Source of the DNA: Alteromonas sp. 1_MG-2023
GTDB lineage: Bacteria; Pseudomonadota; Gammaproteobacteria; Enterobacterales; Alteromonadaceae
DNA: 64,000 bases
Reading direction: 5' to 3'
Assembly (NCBI RefSeq): GCF_030547075.1
Contig: NZ_JAUOQH010000004.1
Location: 1-64,000 of the forward strand
In this document: one piece after another, positions 1 through 9,149 of the stretch
Numbering within the stretch: the stretch's first letter is position 1
Layout: each line of letters begins with the position of its first letter
Made by a program: the position numbers and the translations under genes
Notes under the pieces: generated by a model
The model's database searches: none
Told to the model about the DNA's origin: nothing
Seen by the model: the letters and a program-made list of their open reading frames with translations, nothing else

Positions 1-82
1 ATTCCGAACTCAGAAGTGAAACGTATTAGCGGCGATGGTAGTGTGGGGTTTCCCCATGTGAGAGTAGCACACTGCCAGGTCC
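1..82 (+). rRNA. rrf: 5S ribosomal RNA, 3' part
   Basis: The first 82 bases match the 3' two thirds of a gammaproteobacterial 5S rRNA. They run from the conserved CCGAACTCAGAAGTGAAA segment through the GGTAGTGTGGGG and GAGAGTAG blocks to the closing CTGCCAGG. The 5' end lies before the window. An rRNA operon therefore runs into the window from the left on the plus strand and ends here. The exact 3' end is set by analogy with the E. coli molecule. Confidence 0.93.
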
Positions 83-93
83 CATTCGAAAGA

Positions 94-123
94 AGGGCTA
101 TCCTAACGGATAGCCCTTTTTTT
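94..123 (+). terminator. Rho-independent terminator of the rRNA operon
   Basis: A perfect 10-bp stem (94-103 with 108-117) closes a TAAC loop and is followed directly by a run of T. It sits about 12 bases after the 5S rRNA end, where an rrn terminator is expected. Confidence 0.93.
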
Positions 124-144
124 ATGCGTGAAGAAAAGCGAAAC

Positions 145-735
145 TTAACGAGAAGCCCGTTGTTGGAGGTACTCATGAAGCTCAGTTTTACTGATAGACT
201 GGTTTCGGTCAGTATCGAGATCCGTAAACTTGGCATCTATATTAGCGTTGTCTAACTCTTGCTTAGATAAACTACCATCAGCGTTAGTATCTGATTTATC
301 GAAATTAGCCATCACGGCCGCTGACATATCACTGTTCTCAACCGCTTTTAAAGCATCATCTTTTGCTGTTTCCGTATCTGGTTCGCTGCGAGCTTGTTCT
401 GAAATCTTTTGAGCCTCTACCGCATCTGTTGCATCTTGATCGTTTGCTTCTGAAGATACATCATCGCTAAATAGTGTAGGGTTGGCTTTAACAAAGCTGT
501 TAAATTCATTTAGATTAATCGCCTTATCTCCATTCTCATCTATCCTATCCAAAAAATTAGTCAATTGATTAGCGTCTAATTCATCTTCAGAAATAAGAGA
601 ATCGCCATTTTTATCTAATTTAGCGAAATCCGTGTCTATCTTCGAACTATGTTCTTTTGTAGAAGAATTCCCATCTGCAAAAGAAAATGTTGATAAGGCA
701 CTACTTAAAACTATAGCTAAAGTGAGCTTTTTCAT
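145..735 (-). CDS. Secreted EF-hand calcium-binding protein
   Basis: A 196-residue protein with an N-terminal signal peptide (MKKLTLAIVLSSALSTFSFA) followed by an acidic, exported domain. Four EF-hand loops can be read: DKNGDSLISEDE and DENGDKAINLNE near residues 40-80, and DTNADGSLSKQE and DTDRNQSISKTE near residues 150-190. The two pairs are separated by a Glu/Ala/Asp-rich linker. The last loop has N and Q at usual ligand positions and may bind weakly. The ATG at 735 was chosen because GGAG lies 6 bases upstream; the TTG at 747 would place that ribosome site inside the gene. The likely role is periplasmic or extracellular calcium binding. The partner is unknown. It is a single gene, convergent with the rRNA operon. 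Confidence 0.85.
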   Translation of the reverse strand: MKKLTLAIVLSSALSTFSFADGNSSTKEHSSKIDTDFAKLDKNGDSLISEDELDANQLTNFLDRIDENGDKAINLNEFNSFVKANPTLFSDDVSSEANDQDATDAVEAQKISEQARSEPDTETAKDDALKAVENSDMSAAVMANFDKSDTNADGSLSKQELDNANIDAKFTDLDTDRNQSISKTELHEYLQQRASR

Positions 736-949
736 CACATGCTCCAAAGTGGGTTACACAGTAAAAATTAAGAAAATCATTTATCACTAGTAAGTTAAGC
801 TACAGATTTCATGCCATAGCTTATCTATCTGTTTTAAAACATAAGTTTTTAAATTAACTAATTTATATGTTCCCATAAGGCTCACCGAGTGAAATATATA
901 CATGAAAGGATTAATCAGCATCAACTCACAAAAATTGAAGTAATGACTA

Positions 950-1477
950 TTAGAAGCTGTATGCGTACGATAGATTCATAAAATCTAATCCAGGATTATC
1001 ACTATTAAATCCGCCATTAGAAAAGTGCATGTAGCGTAAGGCGACATGTTGGCTTTCATCTAGCTCAAGCACTAAACCGAGCCTATCTTCAAATTGGTAA
1101 TTAGAACCTATATCCTTACCTGCTACTTTCTCATCATTGATGAAACTTGCACCTATACCTGCTTCAACATACAAGGGGTAGTCGTACACGGTACTAATTT
1201 GCTTCATGAAAATTGGCGTGATTGATAGCGCGTAGCTTGTGCTATGGTGATTTTCTTCACCGTATTCCCAGTGGTATGCACTGAGTTCCCAGTAAAGGTT
1301 GATGTCACCAAACCATCCGGTGCTTAAGTTATGTTCTATGGGGCGATAAGCAAAGCGAATACCGTCGATATCGTCAAAGCCGTTCATATAGTCAATGCTA
1401 ACGGTTTGCCTAGCTTGAGCTAAGCTAGGTAGTAAAAGCAAAACTAGTGCGGTAAGTTTGAATGTGTTTTTAAACAT
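950..1477 (-). CDS. Acyloxyacyl hydrolase / lipid A 3-O-deacylase (PagL-like)
   Basis: A 175-residue outer-membrane beta-barrel protein with a signal peptide ending near ALAQA. The C-terminal part carries the HFSN motif and the NPGLDF segment typical of the PagL family, in which the His and Ser of this motif are catalytic. The protein ends in an aromatic residue (SYAYSF) as outer-membrane barrels do. PagL removes the 3-linked acyl chain from lipid A in the outer membrane. The ATG at 1477 is preceded by AAGGAG at good spacing, so the upstream alternative start was rejected. Family membership is fairly clear. The actual substrate is inferred, and the third catalytic residue could not be confirmed by eye. 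Confidence 0.8.
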   Translation of the reverse strand: MFKNTFKLTALVLLLLPSLAQARQTVSIDYMNGFDDIDGIRFAYRPIEHNLSTGWFGDINLYWELSAYHWEYGEENHHSTSYALSITPIFMKQISTVYDYPLYVEAGIGASFINDEKVAGKDIGSNYQFEDRLGLVLELDESQHVALRYMHFSNGGFNSDNPGLDFMNLSYAYSF

Positions 1478-1615
1478 TGATGTCTCCTTAATATATAAGG
1501 AGAGAAGCAATATTATTACCAATCTATAAATTTCAATATTATCAATAGGTTATGATTTTTAAATAAAAAGAGTTCATTTAAATACTTTTTCTAAATTTCT
1601 TAAAATAAGTAATTA

Positions 1616-2422
1616 TTACAGAGGCTTCCATACATCTTCTTTGTTCACCATTTGCTCTTTCCGAAACTTCTCTATAAGAGCATCGGGTAGACTAATGTCA
1701 TATTGTTCGTAAATACTTGTTATTAATTTTTGGTTGTTTTCTAAAAAGAGGTTTAGTTCTTCTATCACGTCGGGGTGACGTAAAGTAGATAACAAAAAGG
1801 GAACATCGATAAAAGGAAGCGTAACATCTACTGAAAAAGGACCTAGTTGGGGATAACTCTGTGTGAAATACTTTCCCACGTGATATTCAAGATCTACAGC
1901 ATCTACTTCTTTTTGTTGAAGTAATGAAATTGCATTGTAGGTTTTTTCAAGGGGGACTAAAGTCAAAAGGTTAGCGTCTAATCTGTTTTGCCATTTAACC
2001 GGTGTAAAACCTTGAGGAATGGCTAACTTCTTAACAAAGTCTATCCCTTTTCCAATATCTTCTGAGCGAACCAGAGTGCCAGATAGTGTATAAGCGACGG
2101 GGTTTGAGAAAGTTTTTTCACCAAGAGTAGTACCTTTACTATTCCAGCGAGGGTTATCAGGATAAACGAAATCTACATTCCCTTTATTTAATTCAATTTG
2201 TAACCTACGTACAGGCATATCTAAGTATACAAATTCGTGGCCAGAGGCATCAGAAAAAGCTTCTAATATTGCCCAGCCAACACCTTTATCTACTTTCGAA
2301 GTAAAGTCATAGTGGGGAAAGTATTCAATGTTCTGAGCACCAACAACGTATTGTTCTGCTTGGACTACATTTACAAACAAATACAAGAAAAGGCAGGAAC
2401 AAAGCCGTTTAATAAAGCCCAC
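1616..2422 (-). CDS. Periplasmic solute-binding protein family 3 (amino-acid type), copy 2
   Basis: A 268-residue exported protein with a signal peptide ending near VQAEQ and a type 3 extracellular solute-binding fold (SBP_bac_3) over the rest. Start is GTG at 2422 with AGGGA 8 bases upstream. It is a close paralogue of the next gene (2487-3284): both share NIEYFPHYDF or NIEYYPHYDF, KGVGWAILEAFS, VDFVYPDNP and FTPV.WQ.RLD. No permease or ATPase gene lies nearby. A role as a signalling or orphan binding protein is therefore as likely as transport. The ligand is unknown. The pair probably forms one transcription unit, with this copy downstream. Confidence 0.75.
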   Translation of the reverse strand: MGFIKRLCSCLFLYLFVNVVQAEQYVVGAQNIEYFPHYDFTSKVDKGVGWAILEAFSDASGHEFVYLDMPVRRLQIELNKGNVDFVYPDNPRWNSKGTTLGEKTFSNPVAYTLSGTLVRSEDIGKGIDFVKKLAIPQGFTPVKWQNRLDANLLTLVPLEKTYNAISLLQQKEVDAVDLEYHVGKYFTQSYPQLGPFSVDVTLPFIDVPFLLSTLRHPDVIEELNLFLENNQKLITSIYEQYDISLPDALIEKFRKEQMVNKEDVWKPL

Positions 2423-2486
2423 TAATATTTCCCTGTTGAATTTTTCGAATAGTTAAACATACCGCTTAATAGTAGCGTAAAAACAA

Positions 2487-3284
2487 CTATTGTGGCTGCC
2501 ATATCTGTTCAGCAGTAATACCGTACTCATTTTTTATCTGTTGTTTTAGATTTTTTAAAGAGGTTATGCCGTAGCGGGCTTTTATTGAATTAATGAGAGG
2601 CGCATTATTTGTAATGAAATCATTAAACTCTTCAATTATTTCTGGGTGCCTTAAGGCTGAAAGCATGAATGGAATCTCATTGTGGGGAAGAGTGATATCT
2701 AATACAAAAGGTCCTATTTGAGGGGAGCGGTCAGTGTAGTAACTCCCAACATGATATTCAAAGTCTATAGCGTCAACCCGTTCCATTTGAAGTAATGATA
2801 AGCCAGCATAAGTATCCGAAATCGAAACAATTTCAACTAAGTTTTTATCTAATCTTATTTGCCAATTAACCGGCGTGAATCCAAGCGGCATAGCAATTCT
2901 TCTTATCGAATTGATGCCTTTATTAACATTTTTCGGTTTTACAAATGTACCGGTTACTGCATGTGTGAGTGCCAGAGAAAAAAACTTTTCTTTGGTTTTG
3001 GTGACATCGTTATACCAACCAGGATTATCTGGGTATACGAAATCAACATGGCCTTTTAACATTTCCATTTGAAGGCGACGAATGGGCATATTTAAATAGG
3101 AAAACTCATGGCCGGACGCTTCTGAGAAAGCTTCTAAAATTGCCCAACCCACACCTTTATCTATGGATGAAGCAAAATCATAATGAGGGTAATACTCAAT
3201 ATTTTGTGAGCCAACAATAAATTTTTCAGCATTTACCGTCGTACTAATCCACATCAGTAAAAGGCAAAACAACCCCTGTTTCAT
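2487..3284 (-). CDS. Periplasmic solute-binding protein family 3 (amino-acid type), copy 1
   Basis: A 265-residue exported protein with a signal peptide ending near VNAEK, and the same SBP_bac_3 fold and motifs as its neighbour at 1616-2422. The ATG at 3284 has AGGAG upstream. The two copies differ mainly in the C-terminal third, where the ligand pocket and closing helices would lie. This suggests tandem duplication followed by divergence. No transporter membrane components are present in the window. Ligand and physiological role cannot be told from sequence. Confidence 0.75.
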   Translation of the reverse strand: MKQGLFCLLLMWISTTVNAEKFIVGSQNIEYYPHYDFASSIDKGVGWAILEAFSEASGHEFSYLNMPIRRLQMEMLKGHVDFVYPDNPGWYNDVTKTKEKFFSLALTHAVTGTFVKPKNVNKGINSIRRIAMPLGFTPVNWQIRLDKNLVEIVSISDTYAGLSLLQMERVDAIDFEYHVGSYYTDRSPQIGPFVLDITLPHNEIPFMLSALRHPEIIEEFNDFITNNAPLINSIKARYGITSLKNLKQQIKNEYGITAEQIWQPQ

Positions 3285-3328
3285 GCCGTACTCCTACTAA
3301 TTTTAATGACAAAATGCGCAATCTAAAC

Positions 3329-6300
3329 CTAGTGAAAATCTCTAGATGCCATATTGATTTTCTCCAGCCATGGTGTGCGGTCAATTAACTTTCCCGCAAT
3401 AATATGAATAACTCCTTCCTTAGAGCATTCGATAATACCATTAACTTGCATAAGTTTTGCCTTTAAAAAGGTTTTATGCTGTGCACGAGAAGTGGCTTGC
3501 CAAACCACCACATTCATATTTCCGGTGTTATCTTCTAAAGTAAGGAAGGTAACGCCGGCAGCACTACCTGGAGCTTGTCGTCCTGTAACGCATCCAAGTA
3601 CTTTTACCACAGATTTATGAGCCTTTAATGGTAAAGCGCTAGCGAGAGTGATAAACCCTAACTCTTGTTCTCTATGCAATAGTGCCACGGGATGGTCATT
3701 AACGGAAAGCCCAATAGATGCATAATCTTCAATTAGGGTTTCAGCTGTAGTTGGGGCAGTGGTAAAAGTGTCGGTATCGTGGGAATTCTCGAATAGAGGC
3801 AAATCGGCTTGTTTGTTCATAAGGCGCCATCGTGTTTGATAGCGATTGCCCGCTATATGTCTAAACGCATCAGCACTGGCCAGAGCCTCTAGCTCATCGG
3901 AGCGCACAGATAGTTGTCGTACTGCTTCTATATTTGAATAACCGATTGATGGTCTCTGGCTCACAATATGTATGGCGCTTTTTTCACTTAAGCCTTTAAC
4001 CAGTGTCAGGCCAAGTTGAATTTGCTTCTCTCCCTTGTATTCAACGATTAAGTGTTCGTAGTTTGATGCATTCACACAAGGGGCATGCACGCTAATATGA
4101 TGGCGTTTGGCATCTAGCACTAGCTGAGATGGAGTATAGAAGCCCATTGGCCAGCTATTTAATAAGGCGACATAAAACTCCACAGGGAAGTAGTACTTTA
4201 ACCAGCATGACACATAGGCGAGTACAGCAAATGAGGCAGAGTGAGATTCTGGGAAACCATAGCCCGCGAAGCCTTTTATTTGTTCAAACAAGTTATTTGA
4301 AAAAGACGTATCGTAACCTTTCGAAACCATGCCTTTTATCAGTTTTTCTTTGAATTCGAAAATGCGGCCATCTTTTTTCCAGCTAGCCATCGCTCGGCGT
4401 AGTTGATCTGCTTCACCGCCGCTGAAGCCAGCAGCCACCATAGCGAGTTTTATTACTTGCTCTTGAAATATAGGCACGCCCATGGTGCGCGATAGCACTT
4501 CTTTTACTTCTTCTGATGGGTAGGTTATGGCTTCTTTCCCATGCCGCCGAAGTAAATAGGGGTGCACCATGTCACCCTGAATAGGCCCCGGCCTAACAAT
4601 AGCTATTTGCACCACTAAGTCGTAATAGCGACGAGGTTTTAAACGAGGAAGCATCGACATTTGGGCACGAGATTCAATTTGAAAAACGCCAACGGTATCG
4701 GCTTGGCAAATCATATCGTAAACCTGTTTGTCATCGCCTAACTTGGTAATGAAAGGAATATCGACACCAATAGGAAATTGCTTGTTGAGTAAATCAAAAG
4801 TGCGGCGAATGGCGCTTAGCATACCTAAAGCCAATACATCTACTTTAAGCAACCCTAAGGTTTCAATATCATCTTTATCCCATTGAATAATAGTTCGCTC
4901 GGGCATGGCCGCGTTTTCAACGGGGACCAACTCATACAAGGGCCCCGAACTGATAACGAAACCGCCAACGTGTTGAGAGAGGTGGCGTGGGGTACCTAAT
5001 AACTGCTCAGTAATATTAATCAGTAACTTCACTCTCTCATTCTTAGGATCTAGCCCTAAATTCTCTAGCTGGGACTGCCAAGGTATAACACTGTCTCGGC
5101 GATTTATTTGCTTCATAACAAAGGTTAATTGCGACTCGCTGAAACCCAAGGCTTTGCCTACATCTTTAAATGCAGATTTAAATCGGTAACAGATAACAGT
5201 AGAAGCGATGGCGGTTCTTTCTCTGCCATACTTTTCATAGATATATTGGATAATTTCTTCGCGGCGTTGATGCTCAAAGTCTACGTCAATGTCAGGTGGT
5301 TCGTTTCGCTCCTTAGAAATAAACCGTTCAAACAGCACATTGATTTGACGTGGATCGACAGCGGTAATCTCTAAGCAATAACAGACAATAGAGTTAGCCG
5401 CTGAACCTCTGCCTTGGTAAAGAATTTTGCGCGCTTTGGCGAATTGAACAATGTCGTAAATAGTCAGAAAGAAGTATTCGTATTCTTGCTCACGAATAAG
5501 AGAGAGTTCTTTTTCAATAAGCGCTCTAAGGACATCGGTAAGACCGTTAGGAAAACGCACTTTTATTCCAGCTTCTACCCGTTCTCTTAAATACCTAGTT
5601 GGTGAAGAACCTTCGGGAATAAGTTCAGAAGGGTACTGGTAGCGTAGCTCTGCTAAGGAAAACAAACAGTCTCTGGCGACGTCTAGCGCATTAGATATCC
5701 ATTTTGCAGGGAACAACTTTTTTAATTTTGAAATCGTACGTAAACTACGTTCAGCGTTGCTTAGGGCACTTCGGCCTAGTTTGCTCACCGTCGTATGTGC
5801 TTGGGTAGCATGAAGTACGTGTTGTAGTGGCAGGTTATCTACATGATGCATAAGCACACCAGTGCAAGCCACTACAGGTAGCTCAAACTGATCCTGTAAT
5901 TGGGTATAAGCCGCAAATCTATGATGGTCTTGGCCGTCTAATAAACGCTGAGCACCTATGTATGCGTTAATATTTGGTTGGCTAGTAAGCCACGTTGCCC
6001 AATAAGCATCTTTTTCTTGCTGGGTGCTAGGAAGCCAAATAAGCGTGCAGTGGCGAATAGTCCGTAAGTCCCACTCTGCGAGTTGATATTCTCCTTTTGA
6101 GCTACGTCTTCTGGCATTGGTAATAATGCGACATAGCTCGGTATAGGCTTCTTTATTAGGGCAGAGTAATACAAAAGACAATGAATCATCGAAGCGAAAA
6201 TAACTGCCTGCAATAAGCTTGATAGGTAACTTTTGCTGAGTGATTTCAGCATAAGCGCGCACCACACCAGCCACGGAACATTCATCGGTAATAGCTATAG

Positions 6301-6400
6301 CTTCGTATCCAAGAAAAGAGGCTGTAGTTACTAACTGTGCAGGAGAAGATGCACCGGTTAAAAAACTGAAATGGCTCTGGCAGAAAAGCTCACTATACAT
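3329..6400 (-). CDS. dnaE2: Error-prone DNA polymerase III alpha subunit DnaE2 (ImuC)
   Basis: A 1023-residue C-family DNA polymerase that performs SOS-induced translesion synthesis with ImuA and ImuB. It has an N-terminal PHP domain (GASSPAQLV, AITDECSVAGVVRA), the polymerase palm with catalytic aspartates in DIDVDFEHQRREEI, the fingers region (GVFQIESRAQM, RPGPIQGDMVHPYL), a helix-hairpin-helix part and a C-terminal OB fold near residues 900-990. The length fits DnaE2, which is shorter than replicative DnaE and lacks the clamp-binding tail. The start overlaps the imuB stop by four bases (ATGA), so translation is probably coupled. It is the last gene of the LexA-controlled imuA-imuB-dnaE2 operon. 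Confidence 0.95.
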   Translation of the reverse strand: MYSELFCQSHFSFLTGASSPAQLVTTASFLGYEAIAITDECSVAGVVRAYAEITQQKLPIKLIAGSYFRFDDSLSFVLLCPNKEAYTELCRIITNARRRSSKGEYQLAEWDLRTIRHCTLIWLPSTQQEKDAYWATWLTSQPNINAYIGAQRLLDGQDHHRFAAYTQLQDQFELPVVACTGVLMHHVDNLPLQHVLHATQAHTTVSKLGRSALSNAERSLRTISKLKKLFPAKWISNALDVARDCLFSLAELRYQYPSELIPEGSSPTRYLRERVEAGIKVRFPNGLTDVLRALIEKELSLIREQEYEYFFLTIYDIVQFAKARKILYQGRGSAANSIVCYCLEITAVDPRQINVLFERFISKERNEPPDIDVDFEHQRREEIIQYIYEKYGRERTAIASTVICYRFKSAFKDVGKALGFSESQLTFVMKQINRRDSVIPWQSQLENLGLDPKNERVKLLINITEQLLGTPRHLSQHVGGFVISSGPLYELVPVENAAMPERTIIQWDKDDIETLGLLKVDVLALGMLSAIRRTFDLLNKQFPIGVDIPFITKLGDDKQVYDMICQADTVGVFQIESRAQMSMLPRLKPRRYYDLVVQIAIVRPGPIQGDMVHPYLLRRHGKEAITYPSEEVKEVLSRTMGVPIFQEQVIKLAMVAAGFSGGEADQLRRAMASWKKDGRIFEFKEKLIKGMVSKGYDTSFSNNLFEQIKGFAGYGFPESHSASFAVLAYVSCWLKYYFPVEFYVALLNSWPMGFYTPSQLVLDAKRHHISVHAPCVNASNYEHLIVEYKGEKQIQLGLTLVKGLSEKSAIHIVSQRPSIGYSNIEAVRQLSVRSDELEALASADAFRHIAGNRYQTRWRLMNKQADLPLFENSHDTDTFTTAPTTAETLIEDYASIGLSVNDHPVALLHREQELGFITLASALPLKAHKSVVKVLGCVTGRQAPGSAAGVTFLTLEDNTGNMNVVVWQATSRAQHKTFLKAKLMQVNGIIECSKEGVIHIIAGKLIDRTPWLEKINMASRDFH

Positions 6401-7803
6401 CAGCTATACAGGCCTTGCGTCCACCAGTGGGCTTTTGCATCTTTAAAAACTAACAAGCGAACCCCGTGACTGGTTTCGGCAATGAAATAGTCTTTTTTAC
6501 TCGGGTTATTGCTCCACCATTCAGTTTGAATTCGTATAGGGCCAAAGCAAATACGTGTAGATAAGTGCAATGGCATAGGTTCGCAGAACAAAAACGCTGG
6601 TGTTATATCTGAAGCGTAAGAGGGCGAGGTTTCTTCTATGTGGTTTACAGTCATGCCTTCAAAGGTATGACTGTCTCCCGCTTTAGGGTGAAGCGTGCTG
6701 CCATCACCTAGTTTTGCTTTTAATCTACCAATAAGTTGCTTTTGCGCCACTGTAGTAAACCGGTGGGAGAAGAAATCATTTCCATCGTTTTCTATTGGTT
6801 CGAATTGCTGGCAGGTTAAAGATACAGCAATGGCTGGCTCTGGTAGCAAGAGCGTTTCAACTTTAAGCTCAACCAGCACCAGCCAGTCTTTTTGTGTCGC
6901 AAAGGGCATAGCCCCATTAACCTCTATAGGTAAAGGCTCTTCTTCTCTAAAGTGCACTTGAAATAAAATGGATGAGGAGAGTAAATTTCTAGCTCGAAGA
7001 TAGTGTTCTAATGACTGCAATAACGCTTTAATGCTCGGTAATAAGTGTTGGGTATTTTCCACCTCAAACGACAGGGTTTTCGTTTGCTGAAAACTTATCG
7101 AGGGCCTAAACAATACATACTGTGGAAAAGTTTCACCTCGCAGTGCGGTTAAGTAGCGAATGGTATCGTTCGAAAATCGTTGTCCGAGTTCATGAACAGG
7201 AAGTTTGAGGAGTTGGCCTATTTGCCTAACCCCAACTTTTGCTAGTGTGGCTATGGTTTTCGCATCGAGCTCGGTTTGCTCAAGCCTACAACCCGAAAGC
7301 AGCAAGGTGATAGTTTCTTTCTTGTCAGTGCACTTATTCGTTTTATTTTTAGCGAGGAGTCGGGCTGCTTCTACCCCCCATGCCGTTGAGAAATAAAAGT
7401 GAATACCAGCGATAGTAATTTCATCAAACAGTACACGCCATAAAGCTTCAAGGTTGCCGTAGTACTGAAGCAAATTGTCTAACCGTATGGCGATAGCATT
7501 GTGAGAGTCAATAACAATGTCAGATGCTAATGGGTACAGTCGATTTGCCAGCGAGAGCAGTGTTTCTTTTTCTGCATCACGGTTATATTCCAAAATATGA
7601 ACTTGTGGGCAGAGCGCCGCGGCTTGTGCAAGCCCATGGCCGCATTCAATTCCTTCGTTAATGGCTAGCGTGTTCGCCTGTAAAATCTGATTCGCTTTTT
7701 CATGGTAAACCACAGTAGGCACTTCACTGCCTGTGGCGCTTTCCACTTTTTTGTACGAATCAAGGGTAAGTTGATAACAATAAAAATAAGCCCACAACAT
7801 CAT
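6400..7803 (-). CDS. imuB: Y-family polymerase-like mutagenesis protein ImuB
   Basis: A 467-residue protein related to Y-family DNA polymerases, the adaptor of the ImuABC mutasome that links the polymerase DnaE2 to the beta clamp. The N-terminus (LWAYFYCYQLTLDSY) lacks the usual catalytic DxD at the palm start, as in known ImuB proteins, so it is expected to be catalytically dead. The region around residues 60-110 resembles the palm-fingers (GHGLAQAAALCP), and 190-300 the little-finger part (VGVRQIGQLLKLPV). The start codon overlaps the imuA stop by one base. The middle gene position in imuA-imuB-dnaE2 supports the assignment. Confidence 0.93.
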   Translation of the reverse strand: MMLWAYFYCYQLTLDSYKKVESATGSEVPTVVYHEKANQILQANTLAINEGIECGHGLAQAAALCPQVHILEYNRDAEKETLLSLANRLYPLASDIVIDSHNAIAIRLDNLLQYYGNLEALWRVLFDEITIAGIHFYFSTAWGVEAARLLAKNKTNKCTDKKETITLLLSGCRLEQTELDAKTIATLAKVGVRQIGQLLKLPVHELGQRFSNDTIRYLTALRGETFPQYVLFRPSISFQQTKTLSFEVENTQHLLPSIKALLQSLEHYLRARNLLSSSILFQVHFREEEPLPIEVNGAMPFATQKDWLVLVELKVETLLLPEPAIAVSLTCQQFEPIENDGNDFFSHRFTTVAQKQLIGRLKAKLGDGSTLHPKAGDSHTFEGMTVNHIEETSPSYASDITPAFLFCEPMPLHLSTRICFGPIRIQTEWWSNNPSKKDYFIAETSHGVRLLVFKDAKAHWWTQGLYS

Positions 7804-8516
7804 TAAATCACCGAGTGTAATGACGGCGTAGCTTCTTTATTATTTTGCATAGCCCATTGAATAGTATGATTGCTTGGGGTCCATGAATGTGAAATCTCAA
7901 TATTTGAAACGGGCCATCCGTGGCGTTGTTTGACGATATTTACCATGAGTTTTGAATCTCGAATCTGAAGGTTCAAATCTAGAGAAATGGGAAAAGAAAT
8001 AGCTTGCTGATCGGGTGAGGTAAAAAGTAAGCAAAGCGAATCGTTATGCGATGCGGCCACTTGCAAACGCCGAGCTGCTTTAGCGTCCATCGTGTTATTC
8101 CACAGCAATACACAGTGACAAGCTGTACTTTTCAAGCATTGCTCTGCGGCCCATAAGGCCTCTTTGTCTGTTTTTGGAAGCACAACGATGATTTGGTCTA
8201 GCGTTAAACCTAATGCGCTCAACCACGGTGCTTGGAGTTGAGCTGGGGGCTTTATAAAAACACGTAACTTATGTGTTCGAGGCGCTGCTAATACCTGTTT
8301 AAAAAGCGTGATTTCCCCGATTCCTGTTAACGAACCAACTCTTACTACACCAGATGTCACGATACCGCCATGAAGCGCTTCATCCAAAGCACTGACACCT
8401 AGCGAAAATTTATTTTCGCTTAAAGGCTTTTCTCGGGCACGCCATATCTGAGGGTGCTTATCAAAAATAGCAGCCTTTGATTGAGCATTATTTAATGGTG
8501 AAGTAGGTAGTTTCAT
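7803..8516 (-). CDS. imuA: SOS mutagenesis protein ImuA (RecA/SulA-like)
   Basis: A 237-residue protein at the head of the imuA-imuB-dnaE2 operon. The segment FSLGVSALDEALHGGIVTSGVVRVGS resembles the RecA-fold start of ImuA/SulA-like proteins (shown here only as positions 39-64 of the protein), but no complete Walker A is visible. ImuA is known to act with ImuB and DnaE2 in damage-induced mutagenesis. A LexA box and a strong promoter lie directly upstream (8529-8573). The ATG at 8516 sits 12 bases from the LexA box, giving a short leader. The operon order and the overlap with imuB make the identification firm. Confidence 0.9.
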   Translation of the reverse strand: MKLPTSPLNNAQSKAAIFDKHPQIWRAREKPLSENKFSLGVSALDEALHGGIVTSGVVRVGSLTGIGEITLFKQVLAAPRTHKLRVFIKPPAQLQAPWLSALGLTLDQIIVVLPKTDKEALWAAEQCLKSTACHCVLLWNNTMDAKAARRLQVAASHNDSLCLLFTSPDQQAISFPISLDLNLQIRDSKLMVNIVKQRHGWPVSNIEISHSWTPSNHTIQWAMQNNKEATPSLHSVI

Positions 8517-8528
8517 AACACTATAATA

Positions 8529-8544
8529 CTGTATGTATGTACAG
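8529..8544 (-). promoter_or_regulatory. LexA box of the imuA-imuB-dnaE2 operon
   Basis: CTGTATGTATGTACAG is a perfect CTGT-N8-ACAG SOS box. It lies just downstream of the -10 hexamer and so covers the transcription start, where bound LexA would block initiation. Confidence 0.93.
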
Positions 8545-8545
8545 C

Positions 8546-8573
8546 ATTATAGTGTAGTGAGTTGCCTTTTCAA
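8546..8573 (-). promoter_or_regulatory. Sigma-70 promoter of imuA
   Basis: Read on the minus strand, TTGAAA (8573-8568) and TATAAT (8551-8546) are separated by 16 bases. The -10 is a full consensus and abuts the LexA box. A strong promoter held off by LexA is the expected SOS arrangement. Confidence 0.8.
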
Positions 8574-8633
8574 GTTAGGTAACGAGTAAAGGCTCAGAGG
8601 GATTTATAAATATTTGAAGTTTAAAGCAAATTT

Positions 8634-9149
8634 TTAAGCTGCTGTGGTTTCACTCTTAGCGGGGTTTTTTTTAGTATTACCACCCACCGAGCTAGTAATT
8701 AATTGGCAAGCGGCAATGAAACCATCGGCACTGTTTTTAGACCAAGCCATACGAATGGGCCCGGGCATTTCTTTAATTACGTCTCGTACATCGCTTTGTG
8801 ATACATCCGTGCTGCTTAAAGCAGAATCTAATGCTTCTTCCAACGTAGCCCCTTTTTCACAGCAAGCCATTACGATACTAGAGAAGTTAAGCATTAGCGG
8901 CATCAGAGCAGTATGTTGTTGCTGACTTATCAAACGGCTTTTATAAGCACTTTCGATGCGAGCTGTATAAGACTTCTCTAATGCATCTGTCACTAAAACT
9001 AAATTTTTATAGGCATGGTTAACTTTATTGCCATTTTGTTTTGCAGATGAGCGAGTAAGCGTAAGCTCTCGTTGTAAGGTTTGTACACGAAGCGCCAGAT
9101 AGACTAAAAAGAGAACAAGTAACACTATAACTACAAATGCAAATATCAT
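8634..9149 (-). CDS. Membrane-anchored coiled-coil protein of unknown function
   Basis: A 171-residue protein with one N-terminal transmembrane helix (residues 2-22, FAFVVIVLLVLFLVYLAL), then a charged, helical stretch that could form a coiled coil (about 25-75) and a mixed helical C-terminal domain with a pair of cysteines (ACCEKG). I do not recognise a family. Its ATG overlaps the stop of the upstream DUF885 gene by one base, so the two are probably co-translated. No catalytic motif is visible. Confidence 0.6.
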   Translation of the reverse strand: MIFAFVVIVLLVLFLVYLALRVQTLQRELTLTRSSAKQNGNKVNHAYKNLVLVTDALEKSYTARIESAYKSRLISQQQHTALMPLMLNFSSIVMACCEKGATLEEALDSALSSTDVSQSDVRDVIKEMPGPIRMAWSKNSADGFIAACQLITSSVGGNTKKNPAKSETTAA

